The position numbers and the translations under genes were made by a program. Below are positions 50,716 to 59,402 of a DNA stretch of 64,000 bases, in pieces. Numbering within the stretch: the first letter of the stretch is position 1; every line of letters starts with the position of its first letter. The notes under the pieces are model-generated. The model did not search any database, had not been told where the DNA came from, and worked only from the letters and a program-made list of their open reading frames with translations. Source of the stretch: Acidobacteriota bacterium (GTDB taxonomy: Bacteria; Acidobacteriota; Terriglobia; Bryobacterales; Bryobacteraceae); the NCBI GenBank assembly GCA_017307505.1, contig JAFKEE010000040.1, forward strand, positions 79,977 to 143,976, read 5' to 3'.

Positions 50716-51602
50716 ACACCTCGCGGCAACGGCTCTACGGTCTGGTTTCGCTCATGACCCTGGTGTGGAGCCTGAATTACATCGTGGCCAAGTACGCCCT
50801 GCGTGCTTTTCCTCCACTGGTGATCGGCCCGTTGCGCGCCGTCACCGCGGCCGTGCTGCTGGTCCCCATCCTGCTATGGATGAAGCGCCGCCAGACGGAG
50901 CCCAGTGAGCCCTGGGCCTTCAAGGAGGTCGCCTCGCTCAGCGTCCTGGGTATTTTCGGCATCACCTTGAACCAGGTGCTCTTCGTCGTCGGCATGAACC
51001 GCACCAGCGTCGCCCATGCCGCCCTCATGATCGCCACCACTCCTCTGCAGGTCATGCTGATGGCCGCATTCCGAGGCCAGGAGCGCATCAGTATGTATAA
51101 GTTGGCAGGAATGGGCACAGCCATCGGTGGCATCGCCGTCCTGAATCTCGCACCTGGCCGCACCGCCCAGGGTGCCTCTTTCTTCGGAGATGCCTTCGTT
51201 TTCCTGGCCGCTTTCTCCTTTGCCTTTTACACCGTCTTCGGCAAGGAACTCGCCCGCCGGCACGACAGCATGACCGTCAACGCGTTCGGCTACACCGCCG
51301 GGGCCCTGGCAGGCGCGCCGCTGCTCCTCTGGCAGTCTGTGGATTTCAAGTACACCGAGGTGCCGTGGTCCGGCTGGTGGGCCCTCGCCTACATGGCCCT
51401 GCTCTCATCCATTGCCTGCTACCTTATCTACTCCTACGCACTGAACCACCTCCCGGCCTCCCGCGTCGCCGCGTTCTCCTACATTCAACCCGTGGTCGCC
51501 GCTCTGGCCGGATTGCTCATCCTGCGCGAACCCATCACGCCGGGCGTCGCCACCGGCGGCCTGCTGGTCCTCAGCGGCGTCTGGCTCACCGGGAAGAGGT
51601 AG
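50712..51602 (+). CDS. EamA/DMT family transporter, GTG start
   Basis: A 296-residue inner-membrane protein with ten predicted helices arranged as two EamA repeats (MTLVWSLNYIVAKYALRAFP near the first; GDAFVFLAAFSFAFYTVFGK at the second). Family landmarks are PLVIGPLRAVTAAVLLVP, GMNRTSVAHAALMIATTPL and the C-terminal SRVAAFSYIQPVVAALAGLL. Drug/metabolite transporters export amino acids and related metabolites. Coupling by GTGA overlap to the racemase gene suggests a product or substrate of that pathway is carried. The GTG at 50712 was chosen because the long upstream frame (from 50319) is a shadow inside the racemase gene. Confidence 0.9.
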   Translation: MNTSRQRLYGLVSLMTLVWSLNYIVAKYALRAFPPLVIGPLRAVTAAVLLVPILLWMKRRQTEPSEPWAFKEVASLSVLGIFGITLNQVLFVVGMNRTSVAHAALMIATTPLQVMLMAAFRGQERISMYKLAGMGTAIGGIAVLNLAPGRTAQGASFFGDAFVFLAAFSFAFYTVFGKELARRHDSMTVNAFGYTAGALAGAPLLLWQSVDFKYTEVPWSGWWALAYMALLSSIACYLIYSYALNHLPASRVAAFSYIQPVVAALAGLLILREPITPGVATGGLLVLSGVWLTGKR

Positions 51603-51608
51603 CGGATC

Positions 51609-52907
51609 ATGGCCGGCTTCCTCAAGCTCCTCCGCAACAACCGCAACTACCGCTGCACCTGGCTGGGCCAGGTCGTCAGCGAAGTGGGCGACAACTTCAA
51701 CAACATCGCCGTCTTCGCCCTGGTGATGGACCAGACCCACTCTGGCCTCGCCATCAGCGGAGTCATGCTGGCCCGCGCCGTCGGCATGATCACCGCCGGA
51801 CCCGTCGCCGGAGTCGTGCTCGACCGTGTCGATCGCCGCAAGGCCATGATCGTCAGCGACCTCGTCCGCGCGGTCATCGCCATCTGCTTCCTCTTCTGCA
51901 CCGGACAACGCAGCACCGGCCTGCTGATCTTCCTCAGCGCCCTGCTGATGTTTGCATCGCCATTCTTCACCAGCGGCCGAGCCTCCATCCTGCCCGTGAT
52001 CGCCAGCAAAGAGGAGTTGCATACCGCCAACTCACTCACACAGACCACCCAGTGGACCTCCGTCGCCATCGGCGCCTTCCTCGGCGGCGCCACGGCCAAG
52101 GGCCTCGGCTACAACGTCGCCTTCGGCTTCAACGCGCTCTCGTTCCTGGTCTCGGCTGCGTGCATCTCCCTGCTCCGCGTACCCTTCGGCGCCAGTTTCA
52201 AAGCCGAGCGCCGTGACATGAGCGAAGACCGCGTGGCACGCCCCTGGCAGGAGTACCGTGAAGGTCTCGCCTACATGGGCCGCACCCCGCTCATCCTCGC
52301 CATCGCCCTGGTCGGCGTCGGCTGGGCCACCGGGGGCGGAGCCGCCCAGATCCTCTTCAGCCTCTTCGGCGAGGTCGTCTTCCAACGCGGAGCCGCCGGC
52401 ATCGGCGAGGTCTGGGGTGCCGCCGGCATCGGCTTGATCGTCGGTGGCATCGTGGCCAACGTCTGGGGCAAGAAACTGCGCTTCGAGGCCTACAAGTGGC
52501 TCATCGTAGCCTGCTACATCATCCACGGCGGCGCCTACGTGCTGTTCAGCATCAGCCGCAGCTACGTGCTGGCTCTTTTCTTCATCGGACTCTCCCGGGC
52601 CGCCGTCGCCGTGAGTTCTGTCATGAACTTCACCCAGATGCTGCGCCACGTGCCGGACGAGTTCCGCGGCCGGGTCTTCTCCACGATGGAATCGATGGTC
52701 TGGGCCACCATGATGATTTCGATGCTCATCGCCGGCCTGGCCTCGGTCAGTGTGGATCCGCGCATCATCGGCGTGGTCGCCGGCGTCCTCAGCACAACCA
52801 CTGCGCTAGGCTGGGGTTGGGCGCAGGCTCGCGGCTTGCTGCCGGAGCCGCCCTTGTCCGGAGTCGACCCCGAGGAGATCGAAGTTCACGGAGAAGCCAG
52901 TGTCTGA
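51609..52907 (+). CDS. MFS transporter (enterobactin-exporter-like, MFS_3)
   Basis: A 432-residue major facilitator with twelve predicted helices. It opens with FLKLLRNNRNYRCTWLGQVV and SEVGDNFNNIAVFALVM, typical of the EntS/MFS_3 group. The loop 2-3 motif is VVLDRVDRRKAMIVSDLVRA (G/D-R-V-D-R-R-K), which marks the conserved MFS motif A. HVPDEFRGRVFSTMESMVW in the second half is also characteristic. Substrates of relatives include siderophores, macrolides and tetracyclines; none can be named here. It follows the EamA gene by 6 bp and overlaps the SDR gene by 8 bp, so it is part of the same operon. Being next to EamA, two exporters would serve one pathway. Confidence 0.88.
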   Translation: MAGFLKLLRNNRNYRCTWLGQVVSEVGDNFNNIAVFALVMDQTHSGLAISGVMLARAVGMITAGPVAGVVLDRVDRRKAMIVSDLVRAVIAICFLFCTGQRSTGLLIFLSALLMFASPFFTSGRASILPVIASKEELHTANSLTQTTQWTSVAIGAFLGGATAKGLGYNVAFGFNALSFLVSAACISLLRVPFGASFKAERRDMSEDRVARPWQEYREGLAYMGRTPLILAIALVGVGWATGGGAAQILFSLFGEVVFQRGAAGIGEVWGAAGIGLIVGGIVANVWGKKLRFEAYKWLIVACYIIHGGAYVLFSISRSYVLALFFIGLSRAAVAVSSVMNFTQMLRHVPDEFRGRVFSTMESMVWATMMISMLIAGLASVSVDPRIIGVVAGVLSTTTALGWGWAQARGLLPEPPLSGVDPEEIEVHGEASV

Positions 52908-53628
52908 GCTCGCAGGCAAGGTAATCCTGGTCACCGGAGCGGCCAAGCGCATCGGCCGGTCCATCGCGCTCCGCCTGCACAACGAAGGCGCGCGGGTCCT
53001 CATCCATTACGGTGGGTCGGAAGCCGCTGCCCGCCAGACTGCCGCCGAGTGCGGCAATGCCCCGCTGTTCCAGGCGGATCTGGAAAAGGTGTCCGAGATC
53101 GAACGGATGTTCGCGTCGATCGAACAGCAAGTGGGCCGCCTGGATGGTCTCGTCAACAATGCGGCGCGCTTCACCAAGATTCCGGTTCTCGAAGTCACCG
53201 AAGCCGACTGGGACTTCATCCACTCCGTCAATCTAAAGGCCTACTTCTTCTGCTCCCAACAGGCCGCCCTGCTCATGCAGCGCACAGCCGGAGGCAAGGG
53301 CCGCATCGTGAACATCAGTTCGATGGGTGCCTTCATGGTCTGGCCGGATCACGTCCACTACAGTGCCTCCAAGGCCGGTGTCGTGGCCCTCACGCGCGGC
53401 TTCGCCAAAGCCCTGGCGCCGGGCATTAGCGTGAACTCCGTCGCCCCCGGAGTGATCCCCTTCGAGGAGAAGGACGATCCCGCCATCCTCGCTTTAGCGA
53501 ATTCCACGCCCGCTCGCCAGCCTGGCACGGGTGACGACATCGCCGGCGCGGTCGCCTACTTCCTGAAAGCCTCCAGGTTCATCACCGGTCAGGTGCTGCA
53601 GGTGGACGGCGGCATGGGCCTGCGCTAG
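52900..53628 (+). CDS. Short-chain dehydrogenase/reductase, pteridine-reductase-like, GTG start
   Basis: A 242-residue NAD(P)H-dependent oxidoreductase. The nucleotide loop is VTGAAKRIGRSIALRL: an arginine replaces the second glycine of TGxxxGxG, the variant seen in pteridine reductases and FolM, which points to NADPH use. The catalytic set is N-N-A-A (LVNNAARF), serine in VNISSMGAFMVW and the Y-x-x-x-K in HYSASKAGVVALTRGF. The C-terminal GQVLQVDGGMGLR is standard. A dihydrofolate/dihydropterin reductase role is possible but unproven. The GTG start overlaps the MFS stop by 8 bp; it is the last gene of the operon that begins with mazG, and the next gene is convergent. Confidence 0.9.
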   Translation: MSELAGKVILVTGAAKRIGRSIALRLHNEGARVLIHYGGSEAAARQTAAECGNAPLFQADLEKVSEIERMFASIEQQVGRLDGLVNNAARFTKIPVLEVTEADWDFIHSVNLKAYFFCSQQAALLMQRTAGGKGRIVNISSMGAFMVWPDHVHYSASKAGVVALTRGFAKALAPGISVNSVAPGVIPFEEKDDPAILALANSTPARQPGTGDDIAGAVAYFLKASRFITGQVLQVDGGMGLR

Positions 53629-53634
53629 CAGTCC

Positions 53635-54180
53635 TCAGGCTTCCGGCAGGCGGGTCTGCTGCTGGTCGGAGTAATAGCGCGCAAGCCGGCGGTGGAATTC
53701 GGTTTCGTCGTACAGATCTTTCACGGCCAACCGGGCCTCGAGGGCCAGCATGACGGCCGCGACCAGCATGCAACAGGCTCCGCCGATCCCGAAGAAGACC
53801 GGAACCCAGTAGACCCAGACCAGCGTGAAAGTCGAGGCCAAGCCGATGGCGACGCTGGTGCAGACGTAGTTGACAGCCGCGAGATAGAGCAGGGTGAGGG
53901 CCCGCTGAATCAGGTTGAGCCGCCGTCCCTGGAGTTTGATCTCACCCCGATGGTGCTCGATCCGTTCCTCGCGCAAGGCCACATCGAGCATGCCCTGCGA
54001 CATCTCGTCCAACTGGTGCGACAGCGATCGCATGCGGTCCACGATGCGCGCCAGCCGGTTGGATGTCGAGAGGATGAAGGTACCGCAGGCCGAAAGCAAC
54101 AAGGCTGGGGTGATCATGGCGGCCAGGACATTCAGCGCCGTGCCCAGGTTCGTTACGTTCAGTTGGATATGAGGCCACAT
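53635..54180 (-). CDS. DUF2721 family membrane protein
   Basis: A 181-residue inner-membrane protein of DUF2721. The N-terminal helix (NVLAAMITPALLLSACGTFI) is followed by the family motif LSTSNRLARIVDRMRSLSHQ. A cytoplasmic helical segment (about 60-95) precedes two further helices (LLYLAAVNYVCTSVAIGLAS and VYWVPVFFGIGGACCMLVAA). A charged C-terminal helix ends the protein. Members are small, widespread and of unknown function. The ATG at 54180 follows a short upstream gap of 13 bp shared with the divergent small gene. It is convergent with the SDR gene, with only 6 bp between the stops. Confidence 0.87.
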   Translation of the reverse strand: MWPHIQLNVTNLGTALNVLAAMITPALLLSACGTFILSTSNRLARIVDRMRSLSHQLDEMSQGMLDVALREERIEHHRGEIKLQGRRLNLIQRALTLLYLAAVNYVCTSVAIGLASTFTLVWVYWVPVFFGIGGACCMLVAAVMLALEARLAVKDLYDETEFHRRLARYYSDQQQTRLPEA

Positions 54181-54193
54181 ACGAGTTCACTCA

Positions 54194-54553
54194 TTGTCTC
54201 AAGTTCGGCCTCCCTTCTCCGATACGGGTGGTGTGACGAGCCTGCTGCACAATGCGAAACAGCTGCTGGAGACAGCGGCCGGTTCCGTGGAAGCAGGCCT
54301 GGACACGGGAGACTGGACCGTCTTCATCGGTCCCGAAGGGTGCCTCCAGATGATTGCCGGAGCCGAACATGCCCTGGCCAGCCTGACCGCCGACCGCGGA
54401 GCCAGCGCCGTCTGGCGCGTCAGCCATCAATCCGGGAATGTGAGGGTGGAGGGGCTGGCAGGCACCGATCACTGCGTATTGGAGTCAAGACCCAAAACCG
54501 CCACCCTCCGCCGCCTGGTGAGCGATGTCCGGCTGTATGAGCTTGCCGCATGA
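54194..54553 (+). CDS. Small conserved-looking hypothetical protein
   Basis: A 119-residue protein if started at the TTG at 54194, or 106 residues from the GTG at 54233 (MTSLLHNAKQLLE). The second start gives the more natural N-terminus, an amphipathic helix, but neither has a good ribosome site. The body contains WTVFIGPEGCLQMIAGAEHAL and a strand pair, SAVWRVSHQSGNVRVEGLAG, suggesting a small alpha/beta fold. Codon composition is normal for the window. No family was recognised and no function is offered. It is divergent from DUF2721. Confidence 0.55.
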   Translation: MSQVRPPFSDTGGVTSLLHNAKQLLETAAGSVEAGLDTGDWTVFIGPEGCLQMIAGAEHALASLTADRGASAVWRVSHQSGNVRVEGLAGTDHCVLESRPKTATLRRLVSDVRLYELAA

Positions 54554-54630
54554 AACGTACTGAGCAATTTCCTCTCAGCGGATGTCCCCCTCGGGAACCA
54601 GTGCCCCTACTACGGTTTCGAATGGAGTGA

Positions 54631-55842
54631 ATGCCGGCATCCGCGGTTTACAGATTCATTCAACGCGGCTTACTCCCATCCTCCCCCACCAGCCGGCCCC
54701 CGGACGGTTTTTGGGGGCTCGTGTTCCTGGAAGCTAGCCTCTTCTTCGCTCTGTCATTCTGGGAATCTGGCCCTCCCTATGCCGCGCCTTCTTTCCACCC
54801 GATCGCATTCGCAGTCGTGACCCTGCTTGCGGCCACCGCCGCCCTGTTTCTTTGCCACCTTGGGCCTGCTTTCCTGGCTTCGTGTCTGCCACCGAAGCCA
54901 TCACCCATCGGCGGGCTCGTGCTCCTCTGGCTCGCAGCGGGCTACCTCGAGTGGATCCCGTCTCTTGCCCGGACAATCGCATTCCCCCTCTCGGGATCAG
55001 CGCCCTATGAGACCATCCACACCGGAATCAGTGCCTTCCTCTACCCCGCCGCGTGGCTTGGGGCAACCGCGCTTCTCCTTTGCACGGGCTGGGCCCGCAA
55101 TCTATGGAAGCCTATATCCACCATTAGCTTCGGTGTGGGCGTCATCATGCTGGGGTGGTGCGTCGTTTCCAATTGGCAGGGCATCGGAGTTCTGAACTCT
55201 TACTTCTCCGGGCCACCCACTCAACTGGACTGGCTGGTTTGGAAACGGACCATCCTCGCGGCAACTCCTGCCATCGCGATCGCCTGGCGCCTGGGTGAAG
55301 TGGCCGGCAGTCGAATCCGGATCTGGATCAGCGGCATCGCCGGGCTATGGCTGCCGGCGATCATCTCACTCGCAGCCGCTTCTTTGGCCGTGGAGGCAGG
55401 TTCCAATCTACATTGGCGACCGTCACTGTTCAGAGGGTTCCACTGGGCGCTTCCCGGCAGCGGGGACCGGCTGACAGCGCTAGTGCTTGGTCTCTGTGGC
55501 TTAACCCTGTTGGCTCCAGCTCTGGTCTGTAGCTACTCAATCCGCCTGTTGGCGGACCACCCGGCTTGGCGCTGGAACCGCTGGCTCTTGCCAATTGCGG
55601 CTCTCCCGGTCATCTGGGGCTTCGCGAGCCTTCTCACAATGGGCGGAGAAGTGGTACGGCATGAGTGGGATAGTCCATTCCATGATTTCTGGACCATCAG
55701 TGTTCTCGTCATCGGTGCCGCCGCCGGGGTTGCCGCTCAATTCAACGCGAAACCTCCCCAGCCGGAACCTGGAACCGCCGAGCCTACGGCAGCCCAATAT
55801 CCCGCAAAAACCGCGCTGCTTCCTCCGGCGGAGTCGGATTGA
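54631..55842 (+). CDS. Multi-pass membrane protein of unknown function
   Basis: A 403-residue protein with about nine hydrophobic helices (for example PIAFAVVTLLAATAALFLCH, GGLVLLWLAAGYLEWIPSLA, LYPAAWLGATALLLCTGWAR). It is tryptophan-rich in the loops. The C-terminus is a proline/alanine-rich tail (KPPQPEPGTAEPTAAQYPAK). No family was recognised and no catalytic motif stands out. The ATG at 54631 follows GAATGGAGTGA, a usable ribosome site. Its 3' end overlaps the convergent galT gene by 59 bp; the tail encoded there may be less constrained. Base composition is slightly lower in GC than its neighbours. Confidence 0.65.
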   Translation: MPASAVYRFIQRGLLPSSPTSRPPDGFWGLVFLEASLFFALSFWESGPPYAAPSFHPIAFAVVTLLAATAALFLCHLGPAFLASCLPPKPSPIGGLVLLWLAAGYLEWIPSLARTIAFPLSGSAPYETIHTGISAFLYPAAWLGATALLLCTGWARNLWKPISTISFGVGVIMLGWCVVSNWQGIGVLNSYFSGPPTQLDWLVWKRTILAATPAIAIAWRLGEVAGSRIRIWISGIAGLWLPAIISLAAASLAVEAGSNLHWRPSLFRGFHWALPGSGDRLTALVLGLCGLTLLAPALVCSYSIRLLADHPAWRWNRWLLPIAALPVIWGFASLLTMGGEVVRHEWDSPFHDFWTISVLVIGAAAGVAAQFNAKPPQPEPGTAEPTAAQYPAKTALLPPAESD

Positions 55843-56785
55843 TGTAGAACCCGGTCCCCCACTCGAAGCCTGCCAGCTTTGTCAGTTTCGGGATGATCTC
55901 CACGTGCCAGTGATAGTGCTCCAGCGGCCCCACCTGCAACGGAGCCGTGTGGATAATCGCGTTGTACGGCGGCTGCTCCAGCGCTTTGTCCAGCTTCCGC
56001 AAGACGGTCCGCATCACCCAGCCCAGATTGTGGATCACCGGAGCCTCTGTCGTCGCGAACCGCGAATTGTGCTTCCTCGGCACAATCCAAAGCTCGAACG
56101 GAAACCGGGACGCATACGGAGCCAGCACCAGGAAATGATCCGTCTCGAAGACGATCCGCTCCTGCGTCTGCAACTCCTGCTGCATGATGTCGCAGAAGAT
56201 ACACCGCTCGCGGAACTGAAAATACCGCAGTGACCCGTCCAGCTCTTCCTGCACCCGGTTCGGCACCACCGGCAGCGCGATCAACTGCGAATGCGGATGC
56301 TCCAGCGAAGCCCCGGCGGCCGCCCCGTGATTCTTGAACGCCATGACATACCGCAGCCGCGGATCCTTCTGCAGGTCCACGATCCGGTCCCGGAAAGCGA
56401 AGAACAGGTCCGACACCTGCTTCTCGGGCATCTCGGCCAAAGAGGTCATGTGGTCCGGCGACTCGATGATCACCTCGTGCGCGCCCACGCCATTCATGCG
56501 GTCGTACAGCCCCTGGCCCTGCTTGTCCAGATCGCCTTCCACTCGAAGGGCCGGAAACTTGTTCGGCACGACGCGCAACGACCAGCCCGGCTCGTTCGGA
56601 CCGCCCGAACCCCGGTAAGCCATAATTTCAGGCGGAGTATTCTTCTCGTGCCCGGGGCAGAAGGGGCAGTGGCGGCCACCTTGCGGGACCACCCGCTCCC
56701 TGGTGAAATCCGTGGGTCGGCGGGCGCGGTCGGTGGCGATGATCACCCAACGGCCGGTGATCGGGTCTTTGCGGAGGTCAGGCAA
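55784..56785 (-). CDS. galT: Galactose-1-phosphate uridylyltransferase, TTG start
   Basis: A 333-residue enzyme of the Leloir pathway that exchanges UDP between UDP-glucose and galactose-1-phosphate. The zinc site is CPFCPGHE near residue 40, and the catalytic histidine lies in HPHSQLIALP (H-P-H-x-Q). A further conserved cluster is HYHWHVEIIPKL. Most relatives begin M-P-x-LRKDP. Here this places the start at the TTG at 56785 (MPDLRKDPITGRWVIIATDR); an open frame extends to a TTG at 56887 inside yraN. There is no strong ribosome site. It lies 34 bp after yraN, on the same strand. Confidence 0.93.
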   Translation of the reverse strand: MPDLRKDPITGRWVIIATDRARRPTDFTRERVVPQGGRHCPFCPGHEKNTPPEIMAYRGSGGPNEPGWSLRVVPNKFPALRVEGDLDKQGQGLYDRMNGVGAHEVIIESPDHMTSLAEMPEKQVSDLFFAFRDRIVDLQKDPRLRYVMAFKNHGAAAGASLEHPHSQLIALPVVPNRVQEELDGSLRYFQFRERCIFCDIMQQELQTQERIVFETDHFLVLAPYASRFPFELWIVPRKHNSRFATTEAPVIHNLGWVMRTVLRKLDKALEQPPYNAIIHTAPLQVGPLEHYHWHVEIIPKLTKLAGFEWGTGFYINPTPPEEAARFLRDIGLP

Positions 56786-56819
56786 CTCGGTGCAACCAGT
56801 TTTTCGACAGACTGAGTTA

Positions 56820-57263
56820 TCAGAATACCGAATTTGAGCGGTGCAGGGACCATGAGTCGGGAATGTGCCGGATCTCGAACGGCTCAAAAAGTACCGTTAC
56901 CAGGTCAAATCTGGCTTTCTCTTCCGGGATCCGCCAGCGCCGCAGCAGAAACCACGCCGCCCGCCGCAGTCGCTTTATCTTTTCTTCGCCGATCGCCCGT
57001 TCCGGATCGCCAAATTCCGCATTCTTCCGCGACTTCACCTCGACGAACACCAACCGGTCTCCATCCCAGGCCAGGATGTCCACTTCCCCCCGCCGCGCGG
57101 GGTCCGTCCAGTTGCGTTCCACGACATGGAAACCCTTTGCCTGCAAGTACCTGTGAGCCAGGTCTTCGGCGCGCCGGCCCCACGCCAGTTCGGGCTTCCA
57201 ATGCCGCAGGCGCCAGCGATGGCGCAGTGTGTCGCACAACCTGTAAAACGGGCCGAGCAGCAA
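56820..57263 (-). CDS. yraN: YraN/UPF0102 family endonuclease-like protein, TTG start
   Basis: A 147-residue protein of the UPF0102 family, which has a restriction-endonuclease-like (PD-D/E-x-K) fold. The active-site set is visible: E60 in RRGEVDILAWDGD with D62, then E75-V-K77 in LVFVEVKSRK. YLQAKGFHVVERNW is the usual approach to the core. The exact cellular role of YraN is not settled; a Holliday-junction or recombination link has been suggested for relatives. The TTG start at 57263 is not certain; internal starts would remove only part of the basic N-terminus. It sits 5 bp after the methyltransferase and before galT, all on the minus strand. Confidence 0.88.
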   Translation of the reverse strand: MLLGPFYRLCDTLRHRWRLRHWKPELAWGRRAEDLAHRYLQAKGFHVVERNWTDPARRGEVDILAWDGDRLVFVEVKSRKNAEFGDPERAIGEEKIKRLRRAAWFLLRRWRIPEEKARFDLVTVLFEPFEIRHIPDSWSLHRSNSVF

Positions 57264-57268
57264 GACCG

Positions 57269-57805
57269 CTATTTCAGGACTTCGAACTCAAACTCCATCA
57301 CCTTGCCCCGCACTACGAAGCACAGGTAGTGCTCCCAGAAGCGCCGGAAGCGGGGAAAGGCATTCACCAGCAGTTCGAAGCCGAGATACCTCCACAGAGC
57401 AAGTAGCTTCACGTGCACTTTCTTCTCACGAAATCGCGCCGTGGAGTAGTAGCCGTAGCCCGCGTTGTCATCCCCGAAGTACCGGAAGGAGAAGGAGTTC
57501 AGGTGCCATTTGTGCGTCGGATCACAGAACGAGGAGAAGTCCGTATAGTGCGGAGTCGCCAGGAAGACCCGCCCGCCGCCCCTCACCAGCCGGTGAAACT
57601 CTTCCATGGTCTTCAGGACATCGCTCACATGTTCAATGACATGAATGGCTTGCAGGCCGTCGAACGAGCTGTCCCGGAACGGGTACGGAAAGTGGTCCAG
57701 GTCGCAAAGAACGTCGGCGCGGCTCCGCGCATTGCGGTCGATGCCCAGCGAGCCCGGCAACTTGTTGATGCCGCAGCCGACGTCCAGAATCAGCGGTCGA
57801 GTCAC
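57269..57805 (-). CDS. Class I SAM-dependent methyltransferase, GTG start
   Basis: A 178-residue protein. Motif I is LILDVGCGINKLPGSLGIDR with D-x-G-C-G, followed by the acidic residue of motif II and the segment DSSFDGLQAIHVIEHVSDVL, which is typical of methyltransferase_11/type 12 enzymes. The remainder (RLVRGGGRVFLATPHYTDFS, KWHLNSFSFRYFGDDNAGYG) is well conserved among proteins in cell-surface polysaccharide loci, but no substrate can be assigned. The GTG at 57805 is the only sensible start, since it begins directly at the motif I strand. It lies 9 bp downstream of the aminotransferase gene. Confidence 0.85.
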   Translation of the reverse strand: MTRPLILDVGCGINKLPGSLGIDRNARSRADVLCDLDHFPYPFRDSSFDGLQAIHVIEHVSDVLKTMEEFHRLVRGGGRVFLATPHYTDFSSFCDPTHKWHLNSFSFRYFGDDNAGYGYYSTARFREKKVHVKLLALWRYLGFELLVNAFPRFRRFWEHYLCFVVRGKVMEFEFEVLK

Positions 57806-57814
57806 CCCAATAGT

Positions 57815-59158
57815 CTAGCCGCAAACCGCCTGGATGCACTCTTCCAGCACGTCCAGCGCGTAATCTGCCTGGTCCTGGCTCAGCACCAGCGGAGGCGACA
57901 GGCGAATCGAGTTCTGCCCTGCCCCCAGCACCAGCACACCCCGTTCGAACGCCATTTGCTCGATCCGGTTGCGTAGCTCAGGAGCCCGCTCTTTGCTGCC
58001 CTGGTCCTTCACCACCTCAAACGCCAGCATCAGCCCCAGGCCGCGCACATCTCCGATCACCGGATACCGGCTCACCCAGGCGTCCATGCGCTGGCGCATC
58101 CGTGCCCCCGTCGCAGCCGCCTTGTCAACCAGTTGTTGCTGGAGCAGCTCAAGCGTGGCCAGCGACGCCGCCACGCTCACTGGATTCCCCCCGAACGTCG
58201 AGGCATGCGAACCAGGCTTCCACTGCATGTACTGCGCCTTGGCCACCGTGGCGCTCAGAGGCAGCCCGCTGGCGATTCCCTTGGCCAGGGCGACGATGTC
58301 GGGCTCCAGCCCGAAGTGTTCGCTGGCAAACAACCTTCCAGTGCGTCCCATGCCGCACTGGACCTCATCGGCCACCAGCAGGATGCCATGCCGGTCGCAG
58401 ACCGCCCGCAGTTCGTCGAAGAACTTCCTCGGGGGCACGACATAGCCGCCCTCCCCCTGTACGGGCTCGACAAACACCGCCGCCACCTCTTCGGCCGGCA
58501 GGATCGTCGGGAACAGCTGCTTCTCCAGGACCTGCACACACTCCACCGCGCAAGTGTCGGGCTCCTTACCGTATGCGCAGCGGTAGCAGTAGGCATAGGG
58601 GATGTGGGTCACCCCGCCCAGCAACGGGGCGAAACCCTTCTTCTGGACGCTCTTCGACCCGGTCAGCGACAGAGCCCCCATTGTTCTGCCGTGGAAGCCG
58701 CCCAGGAACGCTACAAACTTGTCGCGCCCCGTGTGGTACCTCGCCATCTTCAGAGCCGCCTCGATCGCCTCAGCGCCCGAATTTCCGAAATACACCCGCT
58801 TCGGATCCGGCCCCGGAGCCAGCGCCGCCAGCTTCTCGGCCAGTTCCACCATGTTCTCGTAATAGAAGTCCGTACCCGACATGTGGAGAAACTTCTCCGC
58901 CTGGGCGCGCACAGCGGCCACCACCTTGGGGTGGGAATGCCCGGTCGCCACCACGGCAATCCCGGCGTTCATATCCAGGAATCGATTCCCGTCGACGTCC
59001 TCGACGATGGCCCCCTCGCCGCGTGCGATCACCAGCGGATAGCTGCGGGTGTAGGAAGGCGAAAGAACTTTCCGGTCACGCTCTACCACCGCCTGCGCCT
59101 TCGGACCGGGCAGCGGGGTGCGAACCATGGGCAAATCCTGCCGCTCAGTGAGCTGCAT
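57815..59158 (-). CDS. Class III PLP-dependent aminotransferase (acetylornithine / 4-aminobutyrate aminotransferase-like)
   Basis: A 447-residue cytosolic enzyme. The PLP lysine is K293 in IVALAKGIASGLPL, and the ring-binding aspartate is D264 in LLVADEVQCGMGRTG. The phosphate-binding region FGNSGAEAIEAALKMAR and the loop FLGGFHGRTMGALSLTGSK are typical for class III enzymes. A cysteine-rich insert (YAYCYRCAYGKEPDTCAVEC) is a feature of acetyl-ornithine-aminotransferase-family proteins from Acidobacteria and others; it may bind a metal. Substrate is uncertain: GABA, ornithine or lysine derivatives. It is followed by the methyltransferase, yraN and galT on the same strand. Confidence 0.9.
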   Translation of the reverse strand: MQLTERQDLPMVRTPLPGPKAQAVVERDRKVLSPSYTRSYPLVIARGEGAIVEDVDGNRFLDMNAGIAVVATGHSHPKVVAAVRAQAEKFLHMSGTDFYYENMVELAEKLAALAPGPDPKRVYFGNSGAEAIEAALKMARYHTGRDKFVAFLGGFHGRTMGALSLTGSKSVQKKGFAPLLGGVTHIPYAYCYRCAYGKEPDTCAVECVQVLEKQLFPTILPAEEVAAVFVEPVQGEGGYVVPPRKFFDELRAVCDRHGILLVADEVQCGMGRTGRLFASEHFGLEPDIVALAKGIASGLPLSATVAKAQYMQWKPGSHASTFGGNPVSVAASLATLELLQQQLVDKAAATGARMRQRMDAWVSRYPVIGDVRGLGLMLAFEVVKDQGSKERAPELRNRIEQMAFERGVLVLGAGQNSIRLSPPLVLSQDQADYALDVLEECIQAVCG

Positions 59159-59402
59159 GACGACCTCCTGAAACTGTCTGCGATGGAAGTGAGGGATGGT
59201 GCCGGCGCGGGGCGCAGTGCCCGGACCGCGGCTAGTCGCTGCCGAAGAGTGAGGGCCGGATGCTGGCGGGAGTGGCCTTCATAGGTCGATTCTACGCCAA
59301 ATCACCCAGATTGGATATCCCCGAAATCATGTACCACTTGCCGCGCGGGATGAGTATGATTGTGAGGTCCGAAACTCAGCTCACACTGCGAAAGGAGCGG
59401 CT

